Shown here piece after piece: positions 15,641 to 22,996 of a DNA stretch of 36,899 nt; the stretch's first letter is position 1; each line of letters begins with the position of its first letter. Origin of the DNA: Oscillospiraceae bacterium (GTDB lineage Bacteria > Bacillota > Clostridia > Oscillospirales > Oscillospiraceae). The stretch is taken from assembly GCA_031261635.1 (NCBI GenBank), contig JAISJH010000098.1, positions 1 to 36,899 of the forward strand, in the 5' to 3' direction. The notes below the pieces were generated by a model, which saw only the letters and a program-made list of their open reading frames with translations, did not search any database and was not told the origin of the DNA. The translations under genes and the position numbers were made by a program.

Positions 15641-17119
15641 ATGCAGAGTAATTTACAGCGAGAATGGCGGCTATACCTGGAGGGAAAGAGCTACAAGGCA
15701 AAGCGGAACCTATATCAAACGGTAGAGGTAAACGAGAATTTTTACATAGGAAAGCAATGGGAAGGGGTAACATCAAACGGTTTACCAACGCCGGTTTTCA
15801 ACTTTATGAAGCGGGTAGTAAACTATCTCGTAGCGTCAATCGCGAGCGACAGCGTGAGGCTTCACGCGGAGCCAATCGGGCTTACGAGTGAGCGGGATTG
15901 TGAGTACGTAAACGCCGCCTTTACGGAAATAATAGAGGACGTTGACCTATCGGGACTGCTGCGAAAGTCGCTTAAAAACGCGGCGGTAGACGGCGACGCG
16001 TGCATCTATATGTACTGGGACCCGGAAGTCGAAACGGGCGAGGTGCAGTCCGGTGGTATCCGCGCTGAAATCGTAGACAACACGCGCGTAATTTTTGGCA
16101 ACGAAACAGAGCGCAGGGTACAGTATCAGCCCTACGTAATGATTGAAAGTGAGGAATACAACTCGGAGGTTTATCGAAAAGCAGAAAAGTTCAATAGGGA
16201 TAATTTACCAAAATTGAACTCGCCGGAGGGCAAGCAAACAGTAGTTTTGAAGCTATGGAAGGAGGACGGGCGGGTGCTGGCAACAGAATTTTGCGCGGGA
16301 ACGATAATTCGTCCGACTTGGGAAACCGGCTTGACGCGATACCCCTTAACGTGGATTTCCTGGGACGAAGTTCGCGACAGCTACCACGGACAAGCGCTCG
16401 TGACCGGGCTGATTCCGAATCAGGTTTTTGTAAATAAACTTTTCGCGATGGCGAAGGTGTCGTTAATGACGACCGCTTATCCAAAAATTTTATATGATAA
16501 AACCAGATTAGATAAATGGGACAGCAGGGTCGGGAGCGCAATTGGGGTCAACGGCGGCGATATGTCAAGCGTCGCGAGAATTATTGACCCGGCCGCAATT
16601 TCTCCGCAAATTTCGCAATTTATTAACCTCGCGATTAGCTATACGCAGAATTTTATGGGGGCGACGGACGCGGCGCTCGGGAACGTAAATCCGACGAATA
16701 CCAGCGCGATAATCGCGCTTCAGCGGGCGAGCCAAGTGCCTACGGAGCTAGTAAAACTCGACTTGAACCGCTTCACGGAGGACTTCGGAAGAAACGCCCT
16801 GGACTTCTGCCGGGCGTACTACGGGCGGCGAAAAATAAGGCTCGAAAAAGGAAAAGCTGAATATTATAATTTTGAAAATTTAGGTTCTGCCGCGATGAAA
16901 ATTAAGCTCGAAGTCGGAGCCGGAAATTACTGGAGCGAGATTGCGACCGTCCAAACTCTCGATAATTTATTGTCGAGAGGAGCGATAAATTTTGCGGAAT
17001 ATTTGGAAAGAATACCTGACGGATATATTAAAGGAAAAGCGGATTTATTGAAGTCGCGGACGGAAAAATTTGAATCGAGCGGGGAGGCGGTGGCGAATGG
17101 CGCAGGTGTATCGCGCTAA
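15641..17119 (+). CDS. Phage portal protein
   Basis: A 492-residue portal, the dodecameric channel at one capsid vertex through which DNA enters and leaves. N-terminal features are a helical lead, NENFYIGKQWEGV, and PVFNFMKRVVNYLVASIAS, typical of podovirus and Firmicutes portals. The crown/stem region with TNTSAIIALQRASQVP near residue 350 is also characteristic. The C-terminus is charged. It starts at ATG 15641 after ACAGGAG. The last 23 bases overlap the next gene. It contains AGTTCAA element 3 at 16188-16220. Confidence 0.88.
   Translation: MQSNLQREWRLYLEGKSYKAKRNLYQTVEVNENFYIGKQWEGVTSNGLPTPVFNFMKRVVNYLVASIASDSVRLHAEPIGLTSERDCEYVNAAFTEIIEDVDLSGLLRKSLKNAAVDGDACIYMYWDPEVETGEVQSGGIRAEIVDNTRVIFGNETERRVQYQPYVMIESEEYNSEVYRKAEKFNRDNLPKLNSPEGKQTVVLKLWKEDGRVLATEFCAGTIIRPTWETGLTRYPLTWISWDEVRDSYHGQALVTGLIPNQVFVNKLFAMAKVSLMTTAYPKILYDKTRLDKWDSRVGSAIGVNGGDMSSVARIIDPAAISPQISQFINLAISYTQNFMGATDAALGNVNPTNTSAIIALQRASQVPTELVKLDLNRFTEDFGRNALDFCRAYYGRRKIRLEKGKAEYYNFENLGSAAMKIKLEVGAGNYWSEIATVQTLDNLLSRGAINFAEYLERIPDGYIKGKADLLKSRTEKFESSGEAVANGAGVSR
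16188..16220. repeat. AGTTCAA inverted element 3
   Basis: AGTTCAAT and ATTGAACT face each other over 33 bp, with TAGGGATAAT in between. It lies inside the portal gene, encoding KFNRDNLPKLNS. Confidence 0.68.
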
Positions 17120-18812
17120 AACGAGTTCGATTTATCGTATCGAACGATTTAGGGGATTAAACGAATCAGCGGACGCGGAAAGCTCGTTAAAAGGTGGCGA
17201 GGCTACGGCGATGTCAAACTTCAAAATAACGCCGGAGGGTCATTTGCGGGTGCGCCCGGGATTGCAAACCCTTACGTCTTTGGGTAGCAGTCCGGTACGC
17301 GGTCTTTGGACGGGCTACATTGGCGGGACAGAGCATACGTTGGCGGCCTGCGGCGGAGTTATATGGCGGCTGAATTTGAGCGACGGCACGAAGCAAAACA
17401 TCGGTTATATGCTCGACAAGTCTACAAATTTTTTTGGATTTAACGGAAAAGTTTACATCTTGAATGGCTCGCAATACTTCTGGTGGGCGGGAAGCGGAAA
17501 CGTCAGCGCGGTTGTGCCGTACGTCCCCTTGATTGCCGTCAGTACGCCTCCGGCGGGAGGAGGAACACTTCTGGAACGATTAAACGTATTGACGGGACTG
17601 CGGCGGCAGAGATTTTCGCCGGACGGGGCAAGCTCGTTATACCATTTAGCGGAAAAAGCAATAACGCAGGTGACGAAAGTTAGTGTAAACGGAAACGTAC
17701 TCGCAAGCGATTTATACGGCGTGAATGTCACGCAGGGAATGGTTACGTTTGGGACGGGCGTAATTCCACCCTTAGGCGAAAATACTGTAGAGATAGAGTA
17801 TCGAAAGGGGAACGGTAGCCCGGAGCTTGTCACCGCTATGCGCTTTGCTGAAACCTATAACGGGCTTACCGATACGCGTGTTTTTCTTTACGGAAACGGG
17901 TCAAACCGCGCGATTTATAGCGGATTAGACGAGTTTGGAGAACCGAGAGCAGATTATTTCCCTGAAATGAACGAGGTGCAGATTGATAGCTCGAACGCCG
18001 CGATTACCGCGATGATTCGCCACTACGACAAGCTCCTCGCGTTCAAGGAAAACGGAATGTGGGCGATTACCTACGGCGCGGTTACCTTGTCGGACGGGAG
18101 CATTACCGGGGGCTTTTACGTGATACCCGTTAACGGAGAAATCGGAAATCTAGCACCGGGACAGGTAAAATTAGTTGAAAATTCTCCGATAAGTTTATAC
18201 TCCGGCGCCTTCTACACCTGGTCGGTAACAGGCGTGAGGGACGAACGTTCCGCAAAAAGATTTTCAGAACGTGCCGACAAATTGCTTGCGGAGAGCGATT
18301 TGAGCGCGGCGGTCGTGATTGACGATAACTTTTCGCAGGAATATTGCGTGCATTTGGGAACGAAATGCGTCGTCTACGAATATGGTACGAGTGTATTCTA
18401 TTTGTACGAAAATTTACCGGAAATTTCCTGCGGTCTCGCCCAAGGCGGCGACAGGTACCTCGGTACGACTAACGGTAAAATTATGAAAATGAGCGACAGC
18501 ATATTCAACGACGACGGTACGGCAATCAGTTGCAGTTGGCAAGCCGGCTTGCGGGGCTTCGGGCGCGAAATGGCTTCAAAATACAGCAGCGGCTTGTGGA
18601 TACGGGCAAAATCTGAATTTGGAGGTTTGGTGAGCATTACAGCGCAGGACGAAAAAGTTCAAAATAGGGAAAATATGGCAGTTTTGAACTCCGGGGAAGT
18701 TCAAATTGTCAAATTGAGGCTTAACATTAGAAAGTTCAAATTAGCGAAATGGACTGTTCAGACGAGCAGTCCGGCGATTACGCTACTTGGAATTGACATA
18801 ATGCTGAGGTGA
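17097..18812 (+). CDS. Putative tail nozzle / DNA-stabilisation protein
   Basis: A 571-residue beta-rich protein. The N-terminus (RFRGLNESADAESSLKGGEA, then ITPEGHLRVRPGL) matches the opening commonly seen in P22 gp10-like and other podovirus nozzle proteins, in which a beta-propeller-like body closes the portal channel. Repeating Gly/Trp/Tyr beta blades follow (LWTGYIGGTEHTLAACGGVIW, VYILNGSQYFWW). It directly follows the portal. GGGGAGG at 17081 sets the start at ATG 17097, overlapping the portal gene by 23 bases. An earlier in-frame start at 17070 lacks a ribosome site. The function is inferred, as no enzyme motif is present. Confidence 0.65.
   Translation: MAQVYRAKTSSIYRIERFRGLNESADAESSLKGGEATAMSNFKITPEGHLRVRPGLQTLTSLGSSPVRGLWTGYIGGTEHTLAACGGVIWRLNLSDGTKQNIGYMLDKSTNFFGFNGKVYILNGSQYFWWAGSGNVSAVVPYVPLIAVSTPPAGGGTLLERLNVLTGLRRQRFSPDGASSLYHLAEKAITQVTKVSVNGNVLASDLYGVNVTQGMVTFGTGVIPPLGENTVEIEYRKGNGSPELVTAMRFAETYNGLTDTRVFLYGNGSNRAIYSGLDEFGEPRADYFPEMNEVQIDSSNAAITAMIRHYDKLLAFKENGMWAITYGAVTLSDGSITGGFYVIPVNGEIGNLAPGQVKLVENSPISLYSGAFYTWSVTGVRDERSAKRFSERADKLLAESDLSAAVVIDDNFSQEYCVHLGTKCVVYEYGTSVFYLYENLPEISCGLAQGGDRYLGTTNGKIMKMSDSIFNDDGTAISCSWQAGLRGFGREMASKYSSGLWIRAKSEFGGLVSITAQDEKVQNRENMAVLNSGEVQIVKLRLNIRKFKLAKWTVQTSSPAITLLGIDIMLR
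18656..18690. repeat. AGTTCAA inverted element 4
   Basis: AGTTCAAAA and TTTTGAACT face each other over 35 bp with an ATAGGGAAAAT centre. Further AGTTCAA half-sites follow at 18698 and 18733. It lies within the nozzle-like gene. Confidence 0.7.
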
Positions 18813-18842
18813 AAGGGAACAGTTTTTATGGAGGAGCATACA

Positions 18843-19247
18843 ATGAAAATAGTGCTGTGCGCGTTCGCGGCGGTCGGGGGTTTTGTCGGCTGGTACTTGG
18901 GACCGCTCGACGGCCTGCTTTACGTGCTGCTCGCGATGTCGGTCGGCGATTTCATAACGGGGGTGTTGAGGTCGGGACTGCACGGCGAGCTTTCGAGCAG
19001 GGTCGGATTTTTGGGGATAATCCGAAAAATTTCAATTTTTATACTTGTCGGGGTAGCGAATTTGGCGGATACAAATATTTTTGGGGGAGGGAACGCGCTT
19101 CGGACGGCGGTAATTTTCTTTTATATCGCGAACGAAGGGATTTCGCTGCTTGAAAACGCGCGGGATTTTGGGTTGCCGATACCGGAAATTTTAGTAAATA
19201 TGCTAGAAAAAATAAAAAAGGAAGGCGATGACAATGAAAATAAATGA
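18843..19247 (+). CDS. Phage holin (toxin-secretion/Cph1-type family)
   Basis: A 134-residue membrane protein with about three to four hydrophobic segments (VLCAFAAVGGFVGWYLG, LLYVLLAMSVGDFITGVL, ISIFILVGVANLADTN, AVIFFYIANEGISLLEN). VGDFITGVLRS, KISIFILVGVA and FYIANEGISLLENA are hallmarks of the phage_holin_4_1 family. It makes the membrane lesion that lets the amidase reach the wall. ATG 18843 was preferred over 18828 because GGAGG at 18830-18834 sits 8 bases before it. It overlaps the amidase gene, so the pair forms a lysis cassette. Confidence 0.92.
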   Translation: MKIVLCAFAAVGGFVGWYLGPLDGLLYVLLAMSVGDFITGVLRSGLHGELSSRVGFLGIIRKISIFILVGVANLADTNIFGGGNALRTAVIFFYIANEGISLLENARDFGLPIPEILVNMLEKIKKEGDDNENK

Positions 19248-19854
19248 AATAAAATTTGAGTGGGCGGGCGGGCTGAGTCCGAGAAAAACCACAAATAAAA
19301 TTGTGCTGCACCACGCGGCGGCGCTCTCGGCGAGCGTCGAGGCGATTCACAGGGCGCATCTCGCGAACGGTTGGGCTGGAATTGGTTACCATTTTTACGT
19401 CCGAAAGGACGGTTCGGTGTATCGCGGGCGCCCGGAGGAGATGATTGGCGCACATAGCAGAGGCCACAACTCAAATAGTATCGGAATTTGCTTTGAGGGA
19501 AATTACGAGACGGAGGAAAAAATGCCGGAAACGCAAAAATCGGCGGGTGAGAACTTATTGGGCTATTTGGAGGAAAAGTACGGTAAAATCGAGCTTTGCT
19601 TGCATCGGGAACTTTTGGCTACAGCGTGTCCGGGTAAATATTTTCCGGTAATCACCGCAAAAGCGGAGCTTCCGGAGGTCGTTGAAAACAAACCTTCGGA
19701 TTTGCCGGATTATTGGGCGAAAAAGGCCTGCGACTGGGCTGTCACGGTCGGACTGATTTCCGGCGACGGGAGCGGAAATTATAACTGGCGGCATACGCTC
19801 ACGAAGCAGGAAATGGCGATATTATTATATAAATTCAAAGAAATTCAACAATAA
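19234..19854 (+). CDS. N-acetylmuramoyl-L-alanine amidase endolysin with SLH-like tail
   Basis: A 206-residue lysin. Residues 20-140 form the PGRP/amidase_2 zinc domain: KIVLHHAA (His26 and His27), GIGYHFYVRKDGSVYRGRP, and the ligands in LCLHREL (near 124) and ACPGKYFP. It cuts the amide bond between muramic acid and the stem peptide. Residues 160-203 (WAKKACDWAVTVGLISGDGS, then TLTKQEMAILLYKF) resemble one S-layer-homology repeat, which would bind secondary wall polymer. AAGGAAGG at 19218 favours ATG 19234. It overlaps the holin by 14 bases. Confidence 0.92.
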   Translation: MKINEIKFEWAGGLSPRKTTNKIVLHHAAALSASVEAIHRAHLANGWAGIGYHFYVRKDGSVYRGRPEEMIGAHSRGHNSNSIGICFEGNYETEEKMPETQKSAGENLLGYLEEKYGKIELCLHRELLATACPGKYFPVITAKAELPEVVENKPSDLPDYWAKKACDWAVTVGLISGDGSGNYNWRHTLTKQEMAILLYKFKEIQQ

Positions 19855-19868
19855 AAAAAGGAGAAAAA

Positions 19869-20225
19869 ATGGAACAGGTCATTGGTTACGAAAACGAAAT
19901 CGCAGTCGGGGAAGATTACGCTTCAAGCCCGGAGGCGCTTGACAGTGCCGAGTTATCGCGGGAGAACCGTATGCGCGATATTGACGAGTTCCTCCGGGAT
20001 TACCCGGAGGTTGCGCCGAGGGAGATTCCCGAGGAAGTCTGGAACGCGGTGAACAAGGGTAAGAGCTTGGTTTCAGCGTACCTATTATGGGAAAATTCGC
20101 AGCTGCGGGCGCGAAATTTTGCGGAATTTGAGCGCGAAACGGGGAAAGAGCGCAGTACCGGGAGCCGCTCCGGCGTAGGACAACCTCCTGGGCGCGACGA
20201 ATTTGCTTCGGCTTTACTTAGCTGA
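19869..20225 (+). CDS. Putative capsid scaffolding protein
   Basis: A 118-residue acidic, helical protein (RDIDEFLRDYPEVAPREIPE, VSAYLLWENSQLRARNFAEF) ending in a Gly/Pro/Ser-rich tail and DEFASALLS. Proteins of this make-up, with an EFL..YP motif and a coiled coil, usually lie just before the major capsid gene in Firmicutes phages and are taken as scaffolds. Assignment rests on this position and composition. The start follows AAAAAAGGAG at 19854. Confidence 0.5.
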   Translation: MEQVIGYENEIAVGEDYASSPEALDSAELSRENRMRDIDEFLRDYPEVAPREIPEEVWNAVNKGKSLVSAYLLWENSQLRARNFAEFERETGKERSTGSRSGVGQPPGRDEFASALLS

Positions 20226-20270
20226 AGCGCGGGATTTAGCGGAAGGGGGTGATTGAATGTAGAAGGAAAA

Positions 20271-20325
20271 AGTTCAAAATAGTTCAATTATGGGATATTT
20301 TGTATAAATTGAACGAAATTGAACT
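20271..20325. repeat. AGTTCAA cluster between scaffold and capsid genes (element 5)
   Basis: Two direct copies, GTTCAAAATAGTTCAA (10-bp spacing, 20272-20287), face two inverted copies, TTGAACGAAATTGAAC (10-bp spacing, 20309-20324). The whole is a 55-bp dyad in the 174-bp leader of the capsid gene, the only sizeable gap inside the island. Confidence 0.78.
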
Positions 20326-20399
20326 AATCAGCGCAGACAAGCAAAAACGCTTCACAGCAACACTCAAACAACTAACATTTTTTATGGAGGATTTATTCT

Positions 20400-21458
20400 A
20401 TGGCTGTCAATTTGGCTACAAAGTATTCCGCGGAGGTTGCGGAACGCTTTTCTAAAGCTTCTTTAACGGAGAATTTTATTTCAAAAGATTTTAATTTTAA
20501 CGGCGTTCGCGGAATTACCGTTTATTCCGTCGATACCGCGCCGCTCGGAAATTATACGCGCTCCGGGACCAATCGCTACGGCACGCCCGGCTCGCTTTCT
20601 GACACGACGCAGGAGCTCGTAATGAGCCAGGATAAGGCGTTTACCTACATCATCGACAAGGGCGACGACAACGAACAGATGAACGTCAAGGGCGCGGCGA
20701 AGTCGCTGAAACGCGAAATCGACGAGGTAATTTCGCCCTATCTCGACCAATATCGCCTGAAAATGTGGGCGGAAAAAGCGGGAAGAATTATCGGAACCGC
20801 CGCGCCGACGAAGGACACAATCGTCGATTTAATAATGCAGCTGACGGCGGCGCTGGACGACGCGCTCGTCCCCGAAGTCGGCCGCACGCTGTTCATCTCG
20901 TCGGCGAACTACCGGCTCCTAAAGCAGAGCCCGGAATTTATCACGCAGGACAAGCTTAGCGAGGACGCGCTCGCGCGCGGCGTGGTCGGTTCGATTGACG
21001 GAATGAAGGTCGTCAAGGTGCCGGCGTCGTGGATGCCGCAGTACGTCCGCTGGCTCGCGATTCACCAGAGCGCCGTACTCGGCACCGCGAAGTTGCAGGA
21101 CTACAAAATACATACCGACCCGCCCGGTATTAACGGGAACCTCGTTGAGGGCAGGCTCCTCCACGACGCTTTTGTACTCGCCGCGAAGGCGAACGGCGTG
21201 TACGCCGCGGTCGATTCGACGAAGGTTTGCTCGACCCCGATTCTGACCTTAACGAGCGGAAGCGTCTCGATGATGAGTACGACGAACGAGGCGCAAATCT
21301 ATTACACGCTGGACGGCAGCGACCCGCGCTACAGCGATACGAAGGCGCTTTACGCAACCGCGCTGAACTCCACGCAGCTTAGCGGCGTGACGCTTGTCCG
21401 CGCCTACGCTGAAAAAGCGGGTATGTTCAATTCGGGTGCCGGCCAGCTGATACTGTAA
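20400..21458 (+). CDS. Phage major capsid protein with C-terminal CHB_HEX-like domain
   Basis: A 352-residue shell protein of HK97/P22-coat type. MAVNLATKYSAEVAERFSKA at the N-terminus, the central KREIDEVISPYLDQYRLKMW helix, FISSANYRLLKQSPEF and VVGSIDGMKVVKVP are common to Firmicutes phage capsids. Residues 275-352 form an added domain: IYYTLDGSDPRYSDTKALY followed by RAYAEKAGM is the signature of chitobiase/hexosaminidase C-terminal (CHB_HEX_C_1) Ig-like domains, probably displayed on the particle surface. GGAGG at 20386 sets ATG 20400. The AGTTCAA dyad lies in the leader. Confidence 0.88.
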   Translation: MAVNLATKYSAEVAERFSKASLTENFISKDFNFNGVRGITVYSVDTAPLGNYTRSGTNRYGTPGSLSDTTQELVMSQDKAFTYIIDKGDDNEQMNVKGAAKSLKREIDEVISPYLDQYRLKMWAEKAGRIIGTAAPTKDTIVDLIMQLTAALDDALVPEVGRTLFISSANYRLLKQSPEFITQDKLSEDALARGVVGSIDGMKVVKVPASWMPQYVRWLAIHQSAVLGTAKLQDYKIHTDPPGINGNLVEGRLLHDAFVLAAKANGVYAAVDSTKVCSTPILTLTSGSVSMMSTTNEAQIYYTLDGSDPRYSDTKALYATALNSTQLSGVTLVRAYAEKAGMFNSGAGQLIL

Positions 21459-21467
21459 TCAACAAAA

Positions 21468-21483
21468 GTTCAATTTAGTTCAA
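21468..21483 (+). repeat. Phased AGTTCAA direct pair
   Basis: GTTCAATTTAGTTCAA, two half-sites 10 bp apart, placed between the capsid stop and the next gene's ribosome site. Confidence 0.7.
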
Positions 21484-21495
21484 AAAGGTGCAATT

Positions 21496-21876
21496 ATGAC
21501 ATTAAATGACATTTTCGATTTGGCGATGATACTAAGCGACAACGAGGAGGACGCGGACTTATACAGTCCGCGCGCCCTCGGGATTTTGAAGGTTTTACGC
21601 AGGGAAATCGCGACGCTTTGCGATAACCGCGACGCGCTGCCGGTGCTTGATAGTCTGGACTCGGTTTTTGGGCTTGAGGACGAGCTCGCGGAGGGAGTTG
21701 TGCCGTATGGTCTTGCGGCGCACCTCCTGCTCGAGGATAATCCGGGGACGGCGAGCTACTTCGCGCAGAAATACGAGGAGGGCTTGCGCTATTACCTGTC
21801 GCGGAAGAAGGCGGACCTGGAGGAAATAGAACGCTCATACGGTCTGCTGGACTATGGCGGTTTCGCCCGCTGGTGA
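21496..21876 (+). CDS. Putative head-tail adaptor protein
   Basis: A 126-residue, mainly helical acidic protein (MTLNDIFDLAMILSDNEED, then AHLLLEDNPGTASYFAQKYEE and YYLSRKKADLEEIERSYG). Position after the capsid gene, size and the pattern of N-terminal helix pairs followed by a long C-terminal helix suit the adaptor ring that docks on the portal (gp4/gp6-like). I cannot confirm the family from sequence alone. AAAGGTG at 21484 precedes the start. Confidence 0.5.
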   Translation: MTLNDIFDLAMILSDNEEDADLYSPRALGILKVLRREIATLCDNRDALPVLDSLDSVFGLEDELAEGVVPYGLAAHLLLEDNPGTASYFAQKYEEGLRYYLSRKKADLEEIERSYGLLDYGGFARW

Positions 21877-21892
21877 GTTCAAAATAGTTCAA
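21877..21892 (+). repeat. Phased AGTTCAA direct pair
   Basis: GTTCAAAATAGTTCAA, identical to 20272-20287 and 30672-30687. It starts on the base after the stop codon of the adaptor gene. Confidence 0.72.
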
Positions 21893-21935
21893 TTTCAATA
21901 TTTGTAAACTAATTATGTAAAGGAGGAAAGAAAAT

Positions 21936-22706
21936 TTGGGTGCATTATCAAAACCATTGACGACTGTGGCGATTCCGATTGACGACTTGAAAAACGCCGT
22001 CGCGGCGGGCAAAGGAATCGTCGGGGTCATCGCGGAGGCGCAGAAAACCGCTGACGCGAAGGTCGAAACCGCTCAGGCTAACGCAGACTCGGCCGCGGCA
22101 AAGGTTTCAGCGATTAGCGGAGCCCTGACGGCCGCGCAGCAGTACGTGAACGACTTATACGCGAGAAAAGCCGAGTTGACGCGCTACGAACTCGAAAATT
22201 TATACAATTCCAAGCTGAAAACAGCGGCTTCACAGCTCTCGGAGATAGCCCCGGCGTACAAAATCGCGCGGGACGAGACGACGGGGCAGGCCGCCAGAGC
22301 CGCGCAGAATTTCGCCGAATTAGCCGCCGCGAAGGGGCTGGCTAACGGTGTTTCAGCGCAGGAGGGCTTGGCGCGGAGCGTGACGCTGCAATCAGACCTC
22401 GGGCGCTTATACGCGGGCGAAACCGCCGCAAAACTGAAAGGAAGCGGCGAAATTGCGGCGATTCAGTCGGATTATTCGTCAAAACTGACCGCCGAACTGC
22501 TGAAAAACGAGATTGCGAAGCTCGACGCGCTCTATACAAAGACCGCGACGCTTAGAAACGAGTTAAGTGCGGCGTATACGGCGCAGCAAACGGCGGGAGC
22601 GAGCCTGGCGGCGGCTCAAAAGGCAAATGACGCCGCAAAAATCGTCTACACGGAGAAAGAACCGGACTATTTGGTCACGGAAACGGTATCTTTGAAGCGT
22701 TACTAA
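21936..22706 (+). CDS. Ala-rich coiled-coil structural protein, last gene of the island
   Basis: A 256-residue protein of unusual composition, about one quarter Ala. Residues 35-80 (AEAQKTADAKVETAQANADS) and much of 85-240 are predicted heptad coiled coil, and the C-terminus (YLVTETVSLKRY) is a short beta-like end. There is no signal peptide. In a short-tailed phage this place is often held by a tail needle, ejection protein or fibre. A needle-like trimer fits the coiled coil but is inference. Start: TTG at 21936 after an excellent AAAGGAGGAAAG. Confidence 0.6.
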   Translation: MGALSKPLTTVAIPIDDLKNAVAAGKGIVGVIAEAQKTADAKVETAQANADSAAAKVSAISGALTAAQQYVNDLYARKAELTRYELENLYNSKLKTAASQLSEIAPAYKIARDETTGQAARAAQNFAELAAAKGLANGVSAQEGLARSVTLQSDLGRLYAGETAAKLKGSGEIAAIQSDYSSKLTAELLKNEIAKLDALYTKTATLRNELSAAYTAQQTAGASLAAAQKANDAAKIVYTEKEPDYLVTETVSLKRY

Positions 22707-22715
22707 TCGAATTGC

Positions 22716-22899
22716 AAGTTTTTAGATTTACAGATAAGTGCATATAACTAGAGAGTTTATAACACTTAGTATAGTTATTCATTATACATAATTTTGGGCG
22801 ATTTCGAGCTAAAAAGCCCAAAATCGCCCAAAATCGCACTATTTTAGGTAAAAAGAAGTTTCAAAACAGCCCAATTTACCGCTGTAAATCTAAAAACTT
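22716..22899. repeat. 184-bp element with perfect 18-bp inverted ends
   Basis: AAGTTTTTAGATTTACAG at 22716-22733 is exactly reverse-complemented at 22882-22899. The interior is AT-rich and holds a further perfect 14-bp hairpin at 22791-22834. It starts 10 bp after the island's last gene and contains no reading frame of note. It could be a MITE, a structured RNA or a boundary element. Confidence 0.8.
22791..22834. other. Perfect 14-bp hairpin nested in the inverted repeat
   Basis: ATTTTGGGCGATTT (22791-22804) pairs with AAATCGCCCAAAAT (22821-22834) around a 16-base loop. A partial third copy (CCCAAAATCGCA) follows directly. It may serve as the end of the island transcript, though only short T-runs follow. 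Confidence 0.7.
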
Positions 22900-22950
22900 T
22901 ACGCATATAGAGCTGTAAAGGTGAAATAATATTGGTGTAAATCACAAAAC

Positions 22951-22979
22951 TTGACAAAAAACTTGAAAAATACTATATA
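22951..22979 (+). promoter_or_regulatory. Upstream promoter of the GLUG surface-protein gene
   Basis: TTGACA (22951-22956), 17 bp, TATATA (22974-22979). It lies in a 455-bp AT-rich gap. Confidence 0.6.
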
Positions 22980-22996
22980 AAATGTCGAAAAAACAC

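Noticed and set aside
20249-20455. 68-codon frame between scaffold and capsid genes
   Set aside because: Its GTG sits directly on the purine run, so there is no proper spacing. It overlaps the capsid start and is largely the AGTTCAA dyad.
13377-22899. att-type direct repeats flanking the phage island
   Set aside because: The inverted repeats at the two edges are unrelated in sequence, and no shared core or tRNA gene was found.
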